Positions 23,585-34,420 of a DNA stretch of 64,000 bases are shown in pieces. The stretch is taken from assembly GCA_963932465.1 (NCBI GenBank), contig OZ010791.1, forward strand, positions 318,986,283-319,050,282. The letters are read 5' to 3'. The position numbers and the translations under genes were made by a program. Every line of letters begins with the position of its first letter. Positions within the stretch are counted from its first letter, which is position 1. The notes beneath the pieces are model-generated. The model searched no databases. It had not been told where the DNA came from and saw only the letters and a program-made list of their open reading frames with translations. Source of the DNA: Maratus speciosus. Taxonomy: Eukaryota; Arthropoda; Arachnida; Araneae; Salticidae.

Positions 23585-23665
23585 CTCTTTACGTCTTTTT
23601 TCCCCTACGTCTTTTCTTCTTTTACGTCTTTTCGTCTTTTTTTTAAACTACGTCTTTTCGTTTTC
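23585..23665. repeat. ACGTCTTTT short tandem repeat
   Basis: Four to five copies of (T)ACGTCTTTT(C) in a pyrimidine-rich stretch. On the element's coding (minus) strand this is purine-rich (AAAAGACGT), possibly a decayed or expanded polypurine region, though it lies ~320 bp from the LTR. Confidence 0.7.
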
Positions 23666-23699
23666 TTTCATCACATTTTATAGTCAATACCATGTAAGG

Positions 23700-24700
23700 A
23701 TTTATTGCTTCTGCTGAAATCAGCATCATCTTCAGAATCAAAGAATTCATCAGGAGCGATACCATATTTGTCAACATCGATCAAAGTGTCATCTTCGGAA
23801 TGTAAGTCAAATTTACTTATATTTTCTTCTAAAAAGGAAAAAAATTCTTCTATAATCAGGCTTCCTTATAGTAAATTTCTGCTTAGATTTCTTAACTTCA
23901 TAATCATTTATTTCAATAGCATCTTCAAATTCATCTGACGACTTAGCAATATACTTAATTTTCTTAGAAACATTATTCTTCAACTTCTGATTAGACATTT
24001 TCTTAAGATTTTCTTTTCTAACATTTTCTTCATTTATTACATCAAATTTCTGGTTGTTTTCCTTTCTGGAAGAACACTTCATATTTTTTTAATTTCGAAC
24101 TTTGTAGAAACTGAATCATTTTTAAAGTTTTAAGCACAATTATTCAAGTTAATTTTCTTCTTAAATTTAGTCAGTTCTTTTCGTAAAATTTCCAGATCTT
24201 CCTGGGAATAATTCAATTTTATCTGGATTCTTCTTTTGTTCATTTTTATTCTAGAACATTCATCTTCTGATTCTTCTAACTGTTTTTCAAGATGTTTTGA
24301 ATAGTTATTTACTTTTATTAGGCATAATCGTTATTGTTCTGAGTATTTATATTCTTCATCAAATTGGGCTTTCATATAAAGAAAACATCTCATTAATTCT
24401 CTATATAATTTGCTAATGGTCTGCCTTTCTGCTGCTTCTTGTTCTAATTTATCTTCTAAAGATGTTATTGCGATTTTCGACTTCGTTTTTTCTTACAAGA
24501 ATCATTCTTTTAAATCGATTACATCTAATTCTAACAATTTATATATTTTTTTCAGCTTATTTAACCTGGGCAGTTAAATTTTTACTTTCTAGATTTAATT
24601 CTTTAATTTCTGAGCTAGAATAGGACAAATGATGAAAAGGCAAATATTTGTTTTAGGTTGTAATTTGTGTGTTGCTATTATGCAAAATGGAAGAATAATT
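23700..24700 (-). pseudogene. Degraded charged region downstream of protease
   Basis: The minus strand has an 89-codon frame (24082-23813) rich in Lys, Asn, Glu and Ser, and broken frames upstream of it (24700-24100) with many Lys/Glu/Leu that could once have formed a coiled coil. No reverse transcriptase motif (YxDD, PxG) or zinc-binding integrase motif is visible. It lies where pol should follow protease. I cannot assign a function; it may be a foreign or strongly decayed segment of the retrotransposon. Confidence 0.4.
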
Positions 24701-24739
24701 GTTAAATTTAGAATTTACAGTTACATCACTTGAATTTAT

Positions 24740-25085
24740 AACATTCACTAAAGAATTATTCTGACTCTTATTTTAAATATATACAATATATAAATATATT
24801 CATATAAATCAACTCTTATATCAATTAATGAGCTTTGTTGTATTATATCAGTACCAATAATTATATCAAATTCTACAGATTTGTCATCTATCACAAAAAT
24901 AGATGCTTGAAAATTGGAATAATGAATTTCGATTTCAACCTCAAAGTAACCAATTGGTCTGAAAGATTTTTTACCCAATCCAGTTAAAAGCACATCTGTT
25001 AGTTCTAAGTTTACATAATCTTTCTTTAGAATAGTTCTTTAACTTCCTGTATCAATTAATGAAATTAAATTTAATGAATGTAATT
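24740..25085 (-). pseudogene. Retroviral-type aspartic protease remnant
   Basis: The minus strand reads LISLIDTGS, the catalytic DTG of retropepsins, then an in-frame stop directly after it. The same frame continues RTILKKDYV and enters the 81-codon frame 24993-24748 with GYFEVEIEI and FDIIIGTDII, the second conserved protease block (I-hydrophobic-G-x-D). Retropepsins cut the Gag-Pol polyprotein during particle maturation. The stop after the active site breaks the frame here. It sits immediately downstream of the zinc-knuckle part of gag, the normal order. The substrate-facing flap region cannot be aligned by eye. Confidence 0.75.
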
Positions 25086-25149
25086 TTACATATTTAAAAC
25101 TCAAATTCTGAGAACAAGTTAGAACATTTACTTGAGAATCATTACATAA

Positions 25150-26365
25150 TTTTATATCTTTCGTTTTACCACTTCGAATGATTTGTGGCTATACAAATTA
25201 CAAGCAAAACAGAGGAGATCTTTATCTTTATTTCTACACTGATTACTTTTATGGTTTCTATCACCATAATTATAACAACGTATATCAGTTTTAATGGGTC
25301 TAGATTTGTTTTTAAGATTAACTTCTGGTTTCATTTTAGGCCTAACATGAACATCGGATTTAATATCATAACCGACACGCAACTTATAAATTTTAAGTTT
25401 TTGTTCAAATTTAACAATGTTGGACCAACCATACGGAAAAGTTAAAAAAAAAAAAACAGGATCATTTACTCCATTAATCACATACTGAATAATTGCAGAA
25501 TCTGCAATGTTACCTTTAGAACATAGCTGCTTGATATTTTTAAAATATTCGCCGTTTCAATTTGTTTAATTTTCCTTTTAGATTACAATTCATGTAATTC
25601 AACTAAACTACACGTTAGACCAAATTCAGAAAAATGTAATGCTTTCACTATAAACCTAGAATTTATTTTTGTCTCACTTTCAATAAACTGTTTAGCTCTA
25701 AACGTCATACGGCGTTCAGCCAAAATCAGTTTGTGCAAATCACTAGCCTTAAACAAAGAAACAGTATCTTCGAAGTCGGCAAGCCATTTTTCAACATTTT
25801 GGAATTGGCTACCATCAAATTCCGCTAACATATTTTCAATATCATTACTGGAAGTAGCAGGTTTAAGAACATAATCAGGAATCAGAATTTTCTGAATTTC
25901 AATATTTTCACAACTACCAGAATCATTTCTCAAATTATTTTCAGAAACACTTGAAGTATCATTAATTTTATTAGATGTGTTAGAATCATTATCGCTCTCT
26001 TCGTCTCTAAGAGCGACTTCGTCAGGGATTCAGTTAGTTTTTAATACATTAAAATCGCAGAAAGAAGAAATTATTCTGGCATTCTGGCACCAATTTCATC
26101 GAAAGTTGCCGAATTATTTACGTATAAAACATTACAAATCGTTATCAAATCATTTACTGAAAATTTATCTTGATTTTTTAATAAATTTTGTTTCATATTC
26201 ACCAGTATCCATTTCAAAATCAAATCCAGTAAAATTCCGAATTTTATGTCTATTATTTCTGTCACAGGCATCTCCAATCAAAAGTTTATGCAATGTCTTA
26301 ATGCTCGATGACTTTTCCGCTTTCAAAGAAAGTTCTAATTCCTTAAAATCAACCAGATTTGACAT
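25150..26365 (-). pseudogene. Degraded gag gene with zinc knuckles
   Basis: The frame starts at an ATG at 26365 (MSNLVDFKELELSLK), about 200 bp inside the 5' LTR, and passes through frameshifts into 25933-25583. That part carries FDGSQFQNVEKWLADFED and AERRMTFRAKQF, typical of capsid domains of LTR-element Gag proteins. A third segment (25481-25152) is basic and ends in two degenerate CCHC knuckles, CYNYGDRNHKSNQC (second Cys replaced by Tyr) and CFACNLYSHKSF (last Cys lost). Gag packages the element RNA in virus-like particles. Breaks and lost Cys residues show it is inactive. The plus-strand frame 25977-26375 is its shadow. Confidence 0.75.
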
Positions 26366-26561
26366 AATTGAATAGAAAAAAATAAACTCACTTCTTAGAA
26401 TATATAGCCAACTTCAAAATACGGCATACGCTAGAAATATTTCACTTATAATTTATTGCAGCACCATTTCACTTTTAAATAAAAAATATTCATTGTGGCC
26501 GAGTCATTCGTAATCCCCGTTCGGTACACCACTTGATGAAGAGACACTTGATGACCGGTCA

Positions 26562-26785
26562 TGTAATGCTAAATTAAATGAGACTGATACTTGACTAAAT
26601 TAATTAAAGATGTAGTAAACGTAATATTTACAAAATATATATATACATTCCATTAGATATACTGTTCAAAACATAATTTACATCGTTGCGTCTTTCGTCT
26701 GCGTCTTAAACAAACATCCTTCATTACTGAGCGTTCTCTCCGTGCCAAAACATAACAACCATACCCTCGTAGATGCTACATAACG
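26562..26785 (-). repeat. 5' LTR, first part (interrupted)
   Basis: Matches 22834-23050 of the 3' LTR (GCGTCTTTCGTC, TTAAACAAACATCCTTCATT, AAAACATAACAACC) and stops where the pogo-like element begins. The remainder is at 31890-32128. Confidence 0.8.
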
Positions 26786-26958
26786 TAGGGTAAACGCACC
26801 GGTAAAGTATTAAGGAATTCTAAAAGACGTATATTTTAGGTAGCTTTCATTACAAAAAGCTACCTATTGCAGCCGTTCGGAGGTAAGCGATTTAAAAAAA
26901 TTTTGGTATATTTTCATCGATCACATCCCCCAGACCCCGAAACCACCCTCCGTTCAAA

Positions 26959-26962
<4 letters not shown>

Positions 26963-27053
<91 letters not shown>
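26963..27053. repeat. (TA)n tract, ~90 bp
   Basis: Nearly pure TA with one CCATA interruption. The open frames of alternating Tyr-Ile on both strands here are artefacts. Confidence 0.98.
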
Positions 27054-27055
<2 letters not shown>

Positions 27056-27059
27056 GATC

Positions 27060-28520
27060 TTTGTCACACTGTAACTCTCGTATTTATGAACCGATTTGGG
27101 AGAAATTTCGTGTATACATAGTACATACCAATGTCTTGACCGAGTTCGTTGGCCAGCTTCATCCGCCATCTTGTTTCAAAATGGAGGCCATTTAAATTTT
27201 TTTTAAAAATTTAAAATTTGAAATGTGGTACCAAAAAATTGCAAATTAAAAAATATTTTTTTCTTATGTGTTTCCCCTTGATACAAAGATTCCGGAGCAG
27301 TTTTTGTTTCGTTTATATCTTAAAAAATGGCTCAGTTATAGCACTTTGAATTTCTAGCGTGGCTGACATTTTGAAACGACCTGATTTTTGTCACGCGATA
27401 ACAGGCGTATTTATGAACCGATTTGGATGTACCTTGGTGTATACATAGTACATACCAATGTCTCGACCGAGTTCGTTCGCCAGCTTCATCCGCCATCTTG
27501 TTTCAAAATGGCGGCCATTTAAAAAAATTTTTAAAAATTAAATTTTAAATGAGGTACCAAAAAATTGGAAAATGAAAAAGATTTTTTTTGTATGTGTTTG
27601 ACCTTAATACAAAAATTCCGGAACAGATTTTGTTTCGTCTATATCTAGAAAAATGGCTGGGTTATAGCATTTTGAATTTCTATTGTGGCTGACATTTTGA
27701 AACGACCTGATTTTTGTCACGCAATAACAGGAGTATTTATGAACCGATTTGGATGTAACTTGGTGTGTACATAGTACATACCAATGTCTAGATCGAGTTT
27801 GTTGGACAGCTTCATTCGCCATCTTGTTTGAAAAGGGCTGCCATTAAAAAACAATTTAAAATTTAAAATTTAAAATGAAGTATCAAAAAATTGGAAAATG
27901 AAAAAGATTTTTTTTTATGTGTGTGACCTTGATACAAAGATTCCGCAGCAGTTTTTGTTTCGTCTATATCTTTAAAAAATGGTTGAATTATAGCACTTTG
28001 AATTTCTAGCATGGTTGACATTTTGAAACAATCTTATATTTGTCACGCGATAACACGTGTATTTATTAACCTATTTCGATGTAAGAAGGCATGTGGATAG
28101 TATATAGCAATGCCTTGCCCAAGTTCGCTGGTCAGCTTTATCATCGTCTTGGTCAGCTTTATCATCAGCCATCTTGTTTCAAAATGGCGGCCAGTAAAAA
28201 AAAAAATATTTAAAGTAAGGTACAAAAAAATTAGAAATTGAAAAAGGTTTCTTTTTTAAGTATTTGACCTTGATATAAGGATTCCGGCGCATTTTTTGTT
28301 TTGAATTTATCTTAAAAAATGGCTCAGATATAGCAGTTTAAATTTATAATGCGGGTGACATTTTTAAAAATATGATTTTTTGCCTGCGACAGCACTCTTA
28401 TATATCAACCGATTCCGATGTGAGTGAGCATGTGCACAGGAATTACTAAGGTCTCGACCAAGTTCACTGGTTAGCCTCATCCACCTTGTTGTCTTAAAAT
28501 GGCAGGCACTTCAATGTATC
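27060..28520 (+). repeat. HINE satellite, five units
   Basis: ATGAACCGATTTGG-type markers near 27086, 27413, 27739, 28063 and 28407 give spacings of 327, 326, 324 and 344. Paired CCATCTTG / AATGGCGGCC motifs recur in most units, as in copy 1. The last unit of each array matches the last unit of the other (ATCAACCGATTCCGATG), so unit order is conserved between copies. Confidence 0.85.
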
Positions 28521-30026
28521 GCCGAATTTGGCAACCAAATATAAGTTATTTAAAATAAAAGCAGCTTGGATAAAGCTGACTAATTTCGCTAAATTCTCAT
28601 TCATAATGATTTTGTATTAATAAAAATTAGTATTGAATCTCTTATAATCGGTTTCCACTAAATTGAGGTTTGTGCGTTTGAATAATATAAGCTGGTTTTT
28701 TTAAAATAAGGAATATGAAAGGTACCTCTTCCTCACGGCACTGGCCGGAAGGACTTTTTTTAACCTAGTCCGAACCTTCAGGTATCGGAATAAACATTCA
28801 AAGTTTCAAAATATATTCATCGAAAAAAATGAAAAATTAAAAAAGTTACCTTCCTCTATGCTCCAGTAGTGGGCCTAGTAAATTTTTGATGCTCCAGTAG
28901 TGGGCCCCCCAGAAGTGGGCCACTCCAGTTTTGAGTTTAGTGTAAAAATACTGAAGTTATACTTTTTTACAGTTCTAAAATTGAATATACACAAAAATGA
29001 AATTATACATAGAAGTTTAGATGATTACGTAAAATAATCTCACTAGTAAATCTATAGATCAGGCTACGCCTCAACTTCAGTTCTGTAAATCAATTTTCGC
29101 TTTATCTCACTTTACATATAAGCTGATGTTGTACAAGCTGCAAAGTAATTTTTTTAGATTATAACAGGGTGTCCTTTCTTATCGTTTAAAAATAGCTAAT
29201 TTCCTAAAAGCTAGTTTTAGAGATATAATTTTAATTGCTGAACTATTTCACAGTTTTTTCATCATCTGAAAATCCATTTCTATCAAAATAGTTACATCTC
29301 CTTAATGTTACGAAATTTAATTTTTGTGCAGTTCTTGTGATCTCTGAGTTATATTTTAAAAATCTGCTTACATGCTTTCACTTGTTAAACAGTAAATATT
29401 CCCATATTCTGTGATCAAAACTTTCTTATTTGTGCTACAATGAATTTAATGAATTTTTAGCGATTTCTGTCATTAAAAATGCATTTTCTGTGTTTTGTAC
29501 CATAATGATACAAATGATAGAAAAAGAAATCATCAGTTTTCATCGAAAATAATAATAGACAATTTAGCATTTTTTTTTTTTTTTTTTTTTTATCGAAATG
29601 CATAGTTTTTTTCCTCTACATAACAATCTGTTATATTTTGTAATTAAAAAAAAACTGTCCTATTTGTTATTTCGCAGTGGTGATAAATAATAAGACAAAT
29701 AAAATAAATAGGATAATTAAAAGCTGAAGTGACTGATAAAACAAAATGCTTTATTCCAAAACAAAAAAAAAATCTCAAAATGTGAGAGGGATTTACAGCC
29801 AATTTATTACAAAGAGTACTATAGATGGAAACTTCTAATGAAAGAGAGGCATCAGACTCGGGCGATAATTTCCTGACACTCCTTTTTTTCCATAGACTAT
29901 TTTTTAACTATTCCTTTTAAATTTTTCTTTTTTTCTCTTTCGGTTTTTCTTTTTTTTCTGCATCTTTAGCATTTTGAAGACCTTCTATTTTCTTATAATA
30001 TTAAAGCATTTGGGGAGAAGTCACAA

Positions 30027-30880
30027 CTACAGGAAGTTTCTCTCTTTTTCTTTGTGATACTCCTCCCCCTTCTGGTCAAAAACAACTCTTTTGAAGGGGG
30101 ATGGTGCATTTTTAGATGGGACACCATTTGAAGGCACTGAATAACTGTCGGTCTGAGTTGATCCTTCTTGAATATAAAGATCCACTTCAGCATCTTCATC
30201 AATTGCTGTTTGCTCTTGCTCAACAGTCTCAGTATCAGCAGTGTCAATAGACTCTTCAGTGTATGCCGCCTCGACAAATATGACCGGTGTACCCTATAAC
30301 AAGTAAAATGTAAAAATTGAATAAATAATTGTAAAAAAATATACTCAAGTGTTTTATATCCAAATTGTTTTGCGATAGATTACCTGGGAAATTGGTTCCA
30401 TGTTCAAGTCTCCTTCGTCTCCAATCATGAGTAGTAAAGTTATGTGTGCTCAAGGGGCCTTTCCATGTCCTTTATTGGTGTTATTATCACTTTCTTTGAT
30501 GTTAGTTTGGATTCAACATTTACTTTCTTTGAATCCCATTGAGCTAGTCTACATGCTTTGAATCCATTCACATTTGTTGCAGGAGTTAAACAAACTAGTG
30601 CTGGTTTCAGGATTGGTGGAAAGTCATGTTTCTGCATCTGTTTGCCTTCATGGGTTAATCTAAAGTTCACTACTTTCTGTCACCAAGCACCTTTAAAAGT
30701 ATGGAAAACAGCAGCGTCCATTGGTTGCATTAGGTGTGTGGAATTTGGGAGAAAACTACCATTCAATTCCATGATCAGAACAGATGGTGCTCAGATTCAA
30801 AGATCCATAAATAAAACTACAGGTCGCTCTACGCAATGCCTATTTATTATGGCTCAAAATTTTTATCCTTTGTCTTGAGT
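30027..30880 (-). pseudogene. pogo/Tigger-type transposase, C-terminal part
   Basis: The minus strand reads one frame with ERPVVLFMD, then SFLPNSTHLMQPMDAAVFHT, FKGAW and NGFKACRLAQWD. These match the usual pogo/Tigger order (LFLDGH, LPPNTTHLLQPLD, GFxxCGL) including two catalytic Asp positions of the DDxD triad. Three in-frame stops and a frame change after 30440 show decay. A 90-bp GT-AG intron (30294-30383) separates the core from an acidic tail exon ending KEKERNFL and a stop at 30027. The transposase cuts and pastes DNA at TA sites. The helix-turn-helix domains and first catalytic block are absent. The plus-strand frame 30558-30878 is a shadow. Confidence 0.75.
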
Positions 30881-31887
30881 ATTGAACCTTTGAAGTATGA
30901 ATTATTTTAGATATTAATTTCTTTTAATAATCATATGTCTGATAGCTTAGTGAAGTTACATTTTCGCTGCTCTAGAAGTGGGCCACTTGTGAACCAATAG
31001 TGGGCCCCTGTTCCACTACTGGTTCTACTGAACAAAAAACTAAATAAATTATATACAAAGTCTTAGAACCTCAAAAAATACTTAATTAATATAAATTAAA
31101 CAAAAATTTTTTTGGGGCATATGCTCCAGTAGTTGGCCTCCATGCCCACTACTGGTACAATTTAAGAAAGTGTGATCCAGAAGAGGGCCACCCCTAAAAA
31201 TCAATATAATACTGTAACATATTATTCAGAATCCCGGGTGGAAACTATCTTATGTTACAAAATAAAACTGGATAACTTATCATCGACTAGTAAGTTTAAT
31301 ATTTACAAGGTATTTACATGTTACTATTTACAAATTAACTCAGTTAATTTAACATTACGGCTTAGCTCAAGTGCCTTGTCGGCTACAACTTTGTAAACAT
31401 TCTTCTCTCTCGTAAAGTCTAATTTACTCAGCTTGTCAGTTCTTTTGAAAGAAAAGAAAAAAAAGAAAAGGAGAGAAAATATGATGGAGTGAGTATTGTT
31501 CGAGCTTTACAATACTCAATTTTTAACTTTTCAGCTAATCTAAAAAATTATTTACAATGTAATCGATTATATCAATGGAACTTAAACTTAAAATAAAACA
31601 TAATATTAAAGGAACAACTCTTTAAATAAAAACTTATCTCTTAATAAAATCACTAAGAATTTGTCAAAAAATCTGTATTTGTAGACACTCTATCTGTCTA
31701 CACTCTGTCCTGTAGAATATATACAAATATATCTACAGGAAAATAACAATTATTCCAAACTGTTTATGGAAAGTTAACATTTAAGGACTTTCGCTAATCA
31801 GATTTCATTTAGTCGTTTTTCTGAAATGGGATGTGAGCTTGTTTTTAACCTTTGGAAATTAGTGGCCCACTACCGGTGCGTTTACCC

Positions 31888-32128
31888 TAACTCTTCTCCG
31901 TCGTTTCTTACTTGGTTATAGTTCGAACTTACGCTCTCAAAAAGAACGTCTCTCGATCGCAAGTCTGTCCCTCAAGCGCATGCGTGCTGTATTTCTCGTG
32001 TATCAGTCCATGGGAAAAAATGTTAAACAGGATGAGAGCGCTTTGATCGTTAGTCACTAAAAAGACAGGAATGTAGGTGGCGCCTTGAATCTCGGGATGT
32101 ACTTGCGGAGCTAAATGCATACTCGACA
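31888..32128 (-). repeat. 5' LTR, second part
   Basis: Resumes the LTR after the pogo insertion (CGTCGTTTCTTACTT, AGTTCGAACTTACGCTC, CAAGCGCATGC, CTTGAATCTCGGG) and ends ACTCGACA. The frame 31929-32189 reads LTR DNA and is not a gene. Confidence 0.8.
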
Positions 32129-32218
32129 TATATTCATGTAGAGAAGTTGCACAAAATAGTATAAAAATCTGTATACAAACAATACCCAAGGGAAACCTGC
32201 AGCATACTACCGCCCCCT

Positions 32219-34420
32219 AGTATTGAAACGTGCCACTTACTGGGCGAGAATGTATACACATCAGTCTAATCGGAGCTGCGAAAGCGGTAGAATGCGAAAA
32301 ACATCGCGGCGTGAAATCTTGGTTAGAGCTTTCGAAAGAGGCATGATTGTTGGGGCTGTCTCACTGGAGACTCGCTTGTTGGTGATGGGAGGTGTACCGT
32401 GTCAACTGTATTGACAACCTATTACAAACAGGAAAAGACAGAAACTTTTAAGCCCAACGATTTCCGGAAGTCTAAAAGGACAGATAGAGATAGAAGAATT
32501 ATGAAGCGGCCCGTGTCCAGGAACCACTAAACGAACAGCCCTCAGATAACATCTGAGATAAACACATATTGGCAGGAAGCCGTATCAGTAAAATGATCCG
32601 GAGTGAAATGCATACAGCAAACATACACAGTAGAGATACTGTTTCAAAACCATTGATAACATTATGTGATGCATTGAAATGATGAAAATGGTATCACGAG
32701 CATAAAATTTGGACACAGGAAAGATAGGAGAATGTTACCAAACAGCTTAATCACCGTTCACATTATTCTAAACTAAAACTGATGTGTTTATTTTTGGGGA
32801 ACGCCAGAAAAAACATATGAAGAATTCTCACAATCTTTTGACTTTCGGGAATAAAAATCTGGTGAAATTAGACTTGCTAAAATAACATTTTAATCTGATA
32901 GACGAATGCCTTAATGATTCAAAATAAAGAAAAATGGTCAGCAGCGAAATTTTTTTGATTTAATTGAGGTTTATGGTTAACTTGCAAGTTTAATTTTCCT
33001 TACCATTTTACTACTAAAACTTTTTATTTTCTTCTAAATTTTACTTATAATGAATTAGCATAGTACCCACAGGACATTGAAATAAGAAATAATAACAAAG
33101 TAATATTTTTAGTACAAAATTTTGGTATAACATTGTCTTAAAGGAGTGTTAAAGGAGGGGCGGCAAGGGAAAAAAGGGACGGTATAAGCAAAAAGGAACG
33201 AAATGGGAAAAAATAAGACGCTAGGGATGGAACGGTAAGGAAAATTATCACCTATTTTAGGCAAATCATGTTAAGACTAAGTGATAGCCACAATGTTCAT
33301 TGATTTTTAGAAACAGTTATTTACATTGGATTAAATAAAAAAAAAATTCATTTACCTCGAAAAGAGCAGGAATAAACCTTGGGACGGTAAGACTACCAAT
33401 AAAGCCATGATCTTGAAATTGATATTTAAATGCTGATTTAAATTCTGCAGTAAATTTCCTGTCAAAGAATTTTAGACATTCTTTCTTTAGCATAGTTCTG
33501 CATGAGATAAAACTTGAAAAAAAAAATATGTGGCTGCAACGGATGTGATTCATATAAGTGATGTGATTCCATATTTGATTCCATAGCAAGAGGGACGGTA
33601 AGGATAAAAAACACAGGGACAGAGTTAAAAAATATCAACCGTAAAAATGTATGCAGGTTAATTTTTTGCTACATATTTGTGCAAAACAATTGTCCCGGTT
33701 TTGGAAAAAATTACATCGAATTACTTTTATTGAAACAATTTTATACAGACAGCTCAAAACTTAAAAATCAGCATTGGGAACACGGGACGGTATAGGAGTT
33801 TTCCTGGTATTTTGATCCCCAACATCGTTCAAAACTTATTTATCTCGTTAATATTGTTATGCAATCATGCAATGAGATGTTCTCCAGTATATGAAATAAA
33901 AAAACACAAGAAAATGTACTAAAATAAAAATTATTATTTGGGGACATAAAAGTCAAAAGATTGTGAGAATGCCCCATATATTGTGGTCTGCCTCCTTCCT
34001 ATTGTTAAACGTGGAATGGGATCAATGATCTTTTTGTGCGCAATGTCGCAGTGTGGCTTCGGGGTCCTAATTTTGTTCTGCCTGGGCGGATTACAGGACA
34101 GGTTTAGATTAATATTCTCTGCTAACATCTTCATCCAATGGGGCAAACTGGCATCCAATGGTTCCTTGATAAGCGACAACTGTGTGCCAAGATACTAATG
34201 CTTCTATTTTCATTGTTAGAATTGTTCGAGACAGATATAGTGAATAGGATGATGAACTACAACATCTTGTGTAATTTACCCACACAGAATCCTGGTTTCA
34301 AAATAATTGAACCTTTATTGGGTAAATTGTGGGCGAGGTTGCGCTGTAAGTTTCAATCTCCAACGACACTTTCTGAATTAGCGACATTTTAGAAGTAGGA
34401 ATAGTTACGTATCCCTATAA
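32219..34420 (+). pseudogene. Tc1-like transposase relic, interrupted
   Basis: The N-terminal half (32260-32824) shows broken frames with FERGMIVGA, TDRDRRIMKR, TSEINTYWQ and NIHSRDTVSK, in the order of Tc1-type helix-turn-helix domains. The C-terminal half (33975-34400) reads PIVKRGMGSMIF, like the Tc1 block VKHGGGSxMVW, and later LPTQNPGFKIIEPL, like WPxQSPDLNPIExLW with the final catalytic Glu. Many stops and frameshifts are present. The halves are separated by an inverted-repeat element at 32825-33969. Terminal repeats of the Tc1 itself were not located. The frames at 32223-32414, 33983-34198 and 34138-34392 are pieces of this relic, and 33934-34179 is its antisense shadow. Confidence 0.65.
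32825..33969. mobile_element. Inverted-repeat element with GGGACGGTA motifs
   Basis: The left end TTCTCACAATCTTTTGACTT is repeated inverted at the right end (about 33949-33969). It interrupts the Tc1-like relic. Inside are five copies of G(G/A)(G/A)ACGGTA-type motifs (near 33178, 33230, 33382, 33594 and 33784). The minus frame 33317-33589 has no recognisable domain. No clear target duplication was seen, so the superfamily is unknown. Confidence 0.6.

Larger units (their letters stand above)
26838..28760 (+). mobile_element. HINE copy 2
   Basis: Same order as copy 1: AGGTAGCTTTC head with AAAGCTACCT hairpin (26840-26870), the GATTTAAAAAAATTTTGG block, (TA)n, ~327-bp satellite, subterminal GAAAGGTACCT (28717) and 3' hairpin region with GGCACTGGCCGGAAGGAC. 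It lacks the RT fragment, so its TA tract is continuous. It is nested within the pogo-like element and is thus younger than that insertion. Confidence 0.7.
26788..31887 (-). mobile_element. pogo-like DNA transposon in the 5' LTR
   Basis: The left end GGGTAAACGCACCGGTA and its inverse at the right end (31871-31887) are perfect inverted repeats flanked by TA on both sides (26786-26787, 31888-31889), as expected of the Tc1/mariner superfamily. It carries a minus-strand pogo/Tigger-type transposase remnant. It is split near its left end by HINE copy 2; without that insertion it is about 3.2 kb. Degenerate copies of AGTAGTGGGCC are spread through it in both orientations, especially at 28864-28922 and 30973-31180. 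The 5' half of the transposase is missing. Confidence 0.8.
22834..32128 (-). mobile_element. LTR retrotransposon (gag-protease type), minus strand
   Basis: Two related long terminal repeats enclose minus-strand gag and aspartic protease remnants. The left LTR (22834-23265) is the 3' LTR; the right LTR is the 5' LTR, split by a DNA transposon into 26562-26785 and about 31890-32128. Both start TGTAAT and end ACA, the usual TG...CA ends. The internal region is only ~3.3 kb. No reverse transcriptase, RNase H or integrase motif was found, so it is a deleted or naturally nonautonomous element. Ty3/gypsy affinity is inferred from the gag and the protease IIIGTDII motif; BEL/Pao is not excluded. A 5-bp target duplication was not recognisable. 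Confidence 0.8.

Noticed and set aside
25977..26375. 132-codon plus-strand frame
   Set aside because: Antisense shadow of the gag gene of the minus-strand LTR element.
26867..27169. Open frames on both strands with long Tyr-Ile runs
   Set aside because: They are translations of a TA microsatellite.
30558..30878. 106-codon plus-strand frame
   Set aside because: Antisense to the pogo-like transposase, whose motifs are on the minus strand.
33317..33589. 90-codon minus frame as transposase of the inverted-repeat element
   Set aside because: No DDE, helix-turn-helix or zinc-finger pattern could be seen; too short to assign.
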